From Paralichthys olivaceus (taxonomy: Eukaryota; Chordata; Actinopteri; Pleuronectiformes; Paralichthyidae), in contig NC_091095.1 of NCBI RefSeq assembly GCF_024713975.1, positions 2,702,001 to 2,766,000 of the forward strand: a stretch of DNA of 64,000 nt, given 5' to 3'. Under the pieces are notes generated by a model, which searched no databases, had not been told where the DNA came from, and was given only the letters and a program-made list of their open reading frames with translations. The position numbers and the translations under genes were made by a program. Positions 61,330-64,000 of the stretch are shown piece after piece; position 1 is the stretch's first letter; each line of letters begins with the position of its first letter.

Positions 61330-62740
61330 CACATCGCTCTTTTTTTTTTTTTAAAATTTGGATTTAAAAGTGCGTAAAGTATTTACAGCTCACAGCTTTA
61401 TCAGGTTAATGCACATTAAGTATCACCTGATCTCATTCTAGCCACAAGGAGGGAACCACGGTCTGAAGACCTGAATCATTTAAATCAGAATTCTGCAGAA
61501 ATTCATACAAAGACCCGCCATGCAGCCGTATGTGTGAAAGAGGAAACAGTGGATCGATTGCAACAGAGCGATGAGGGAGCCAGGAAGTCAGAGGGTCGTG
61601 TCATAACCATTGTCTGGTCTCAGCTTTATTGTTGAAACCTTCCAATGAGGTCAAAGAGAAGATAAAACACCTGACATGTGGATTCTCGTGGAATTTTATA
61701 CGTCTCTGCGGCGGATTCACCTTGAAATCAAGATATATTACATTATATCCCTTATGGTCCAATGGACTTTAGTAACAATCATGGAATTCGATGCCGATTT
61801 CAACACTGACTCGTGTACACGGCCTTTGAGCCAGTCTCAGAACAGACGGGTGAACAAGACGAACTGTGTATTGACGTGTGACTGATCTGAACTCAGGCAG
61901 CAATGATGCTTGAGCTTTCAGGTTTTGTTTCCTCAAATCGCTGCTGCTCGATGACAGATGTTTTTTCGCTGACATTGAAGCGGAGGTGTCTGCAGACGAT
62001 TGGTCAACGACACGTGGGAATTTACCAGCTTCGTGGAACGCCGGCTGTGGTTTAGCTGACGTTCCGCCGCGCTGCTCTTCTAGAGAATCAGGGTCTCGCC
62101 CTTTTTTTCCCCACGGTTCACAGCAGAATAGACATTATAATATACTCTTCCTATAGCCTACCCATTTCAAAATAAAAGCACTCCGGCGTTTCTGTTGACT
62201 GAATCCATTCATTTGTTTTTAAAGGGTTTTATTGTGAAATATTTGCAGGAGTGGAAGATGGTATTTATTATCAGGGCACAGAACTACTTATATACGAGAA
62301 AATAAAGTATATATACCATAAACCTCAGAAAGGCTGTAGTTATATTAAAAGTTAACGTAAAGAACTTCTGATGATTGACAGTAGTCTCCCCATCTCGCCG
62401 TTTCCGAGGGATGTGGACGTTAAAGATAGTAAAACAAACGAAAGGCTAACAGAGACCTTAACGACACGACTCCCCTTCATCCCGCTGCATCTTGCGCTTG
62501 TTACGTAACTTGGAAGAGCCGCCGATATAAGCACTCAACCCACGTCAGTCTCAGCCGTCAATCATTAAGTTTCACCCCGTTTTTATGGCATCAAAAAATT
62601 AATTAAACCCAAACTTACGGGAAAGAAGAACACTGGAACATACGTCAATGTAATAACCATCTTTCGGGAAAAATGTACTTGGCATGTACTTTGACATTTC
62701 AGTTTGGCCCAAGTCCCAACTGGGGTCACTCTATAGAAGC
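61330..62740. other. Intergenic stretch, no gene seen
   Basis: No gene, RNA or intact element was recognised. Confidence 0.4.
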
Positions 62741-62775
62741 TGTCATGTCATCCATCTTTAGAAACAGTGTATAGT
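62741..62775 (-). mobile_element. MITE-like terminal fragment
   Basis: GTCATGTCATCCATCTTTAG followed by AAACAGTGTATAG is the reverse of the left end of the element at 53446 (ACTGTTTATAAAGATGGCCG with ACATGAC). Confidence 0.5.
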
Positions 62776-62780
62776 TCGTA

Positions 62781-64000
62781 TTAAGAGTTGTCCGGACACG
62801 TCTGAAGGGAAAAGAGAGATGTCAGACGTGACGCTGTTCGACGATCTACCGACCGACTTGATGGGAGCGCGCCGGGTCCTTCGGGGCTCATTTGTGGGAC
62901 ATGTCCAATCGCATCAGGAATCAAGAGCGTGTATAGATGTTCCATACTGGGAGGCAGATAGAAACCATCCATGACGGAGAGGTGATCTGTGATAGAGTCT
63001 AAAAACTGGGGAAATGGTACTTGTCTTGTTTTTGTCAGTCTGATCTGTACGAAGTTCATAGAACTGTAAAAATTATATAAAGCTCACTCTTCTCAATCCA
63101 TTGTAGCGCACTGTCTCACGGTCACGTGGCCTTTTCCACCTTTTTACTTTGAGACAAAATTCTATTGCGGTAACATCTATTTATTTATTTATTTAATTTT
63201 GATTAATGGCCCGGAGGTAAAATTCCAGCAAAGAAATTTATTTAAAAAAAAACCTTTAAAAGTTCTGTTTTATCAGAAACCTGACCAAACATATAGCTTC
63301 CCAGCACCGATGCCACAGGCCGCCCTGTTGCAATCTGCCCTTTGGCTTCTCTGATGCTGCTCTCCCTCTTTTGCCCAAACACGGTTAGAAGCACTGAGGC
63401 GTTGTGAAGCGTCACCAAACACTGAGAACTGAAGGCTGTCAAGTGTGAATCTGACACCAGCTTCATATTTTATTCTCTGTCTACGCTCACATTAGTGAGG
63501 AGCGCAGCAGGATACACGTGTATTCACATAGAGTCACATCACCTCTAATATCCAGATCTGCGAGTGAAGTTGACTTGACCAAAACCCTGCCGCCCACAGT
63601 ACTCACTTCCTTCTCGTCACCATGGTGACAGTGCTGAGCCATGATTAAACAGTGGCAGATTGTGTGTGAAGGGACAGAGCGTGATGCAGGAGACGTGACG
63701 CCTCTGTCATTTATCAGGATCAACCCCTCACACCCACGTGTTCTCAGATTCACTGACGTTTCACTTTGGCGCTCGGCGGAGTCGAGACCAGTAAAGTTGT
63801 TGGTGGAGAGACCCGTGCATAGATTCCACCAGCAGGCCAGAAAGAAAACTCAACTTATATACAACTGAGCTCCAACTTAAATTCTGTGAGACATGTTTAG
63901 ATATTCGGATTATGTTTTTATGTTAGCGATTAGAAATAAGGACGTTTCATCTGCATCTCCACACGCTGTCAAGACTGACAAAAGGAAATTCCTCCAAATT
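62781..64000. other. Right-end stretch with an unassigned minus-strand ORF
   Basis: A 92-codon frame with an ATG start (63059 to 62781, minus) begins MNFVQIRLTKTRQVPFPQFL and matches no family I know. It abuts the MITE end at 62741, so it may be element-derived. Nothing else is recognised to the window edge. The next R4 RGS gene of the vertebrate cluster, if present, would lie beyond. Confidence 0.3.

Overview
The window looks like a teleost fish chromosome segment. The evidence is intron-containing genes with fish-type protein sequence, many CA/CT microsatellites, tRNA-derived SINE and MITE-like fragments, and gene order matching the vertebrate RGS2-UCHL5-GLRX2 neighbourhood (human 1q31). 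The species cannot be read from the sequence.

Region 1 (1 to about 17,690) is one uninterrupted satellite array with 29 copies of the unit anchor. The repeat unit is mostly 579, 603 or 627 bp. Each unit alternates telomere-like TTAGGG tracts with three diverged copies of a unique-sequence module. The array has higher-order structure: a duplicated 5-unit block, a 1,206-bp dimer run and a late single-unit run. It enters from the left edge and ends at 17,688 in a short inverted copy of its own sequence. TTAGGG reads rightwards, toward the genes, which is opposite to a telomere capping the left end.

Region 2 (17.7-33.4 kb) is gene-poor. It holds microsatellites, MITE-like and SINE fragments, and at most weak hints of a minus-strand gene (open frames near 18.0-18.2 kb and 19.5-19.8 kb).

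Region 3 (33.4-43.8 kb) carries two plus-strand genes about 1 kb apart. glrx2 encodes a dithiol glutaredoxin (131 aa, CPYC). uchl5 encodes the proteasome/INO80 deubiquitinase UCH37 (329 aa, 11 coding exons, complete catalytic residues). Both have GC-rich, TATA-less start regions with perfect CRE palindromes.

Region 4 (46.8-60.4 kb) carries two minus-strand R4-family RGS genes, rgs2 (200 aa) and an rgs13/rgs1-like gene (185 aa). They share an identical core exon architecture (62, 167 and 189 nt exons) and have TATA-box promoters. These encode GTPase-activating proteins that shut off heterotrimeric G proteins. The 10 kb between them and the last 3.6 kb of the window show no recognisable gene.

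Orientation and order match the human locus, except that RO60 is missing between glrx2 and uchl5, and CDC73 is not seen beyond glrx2, where the satellite side begins. All gene models are spliced by eye from consensus splice sites, phase agreement and recalled family sequences. No alignment or transcript evidence was available.
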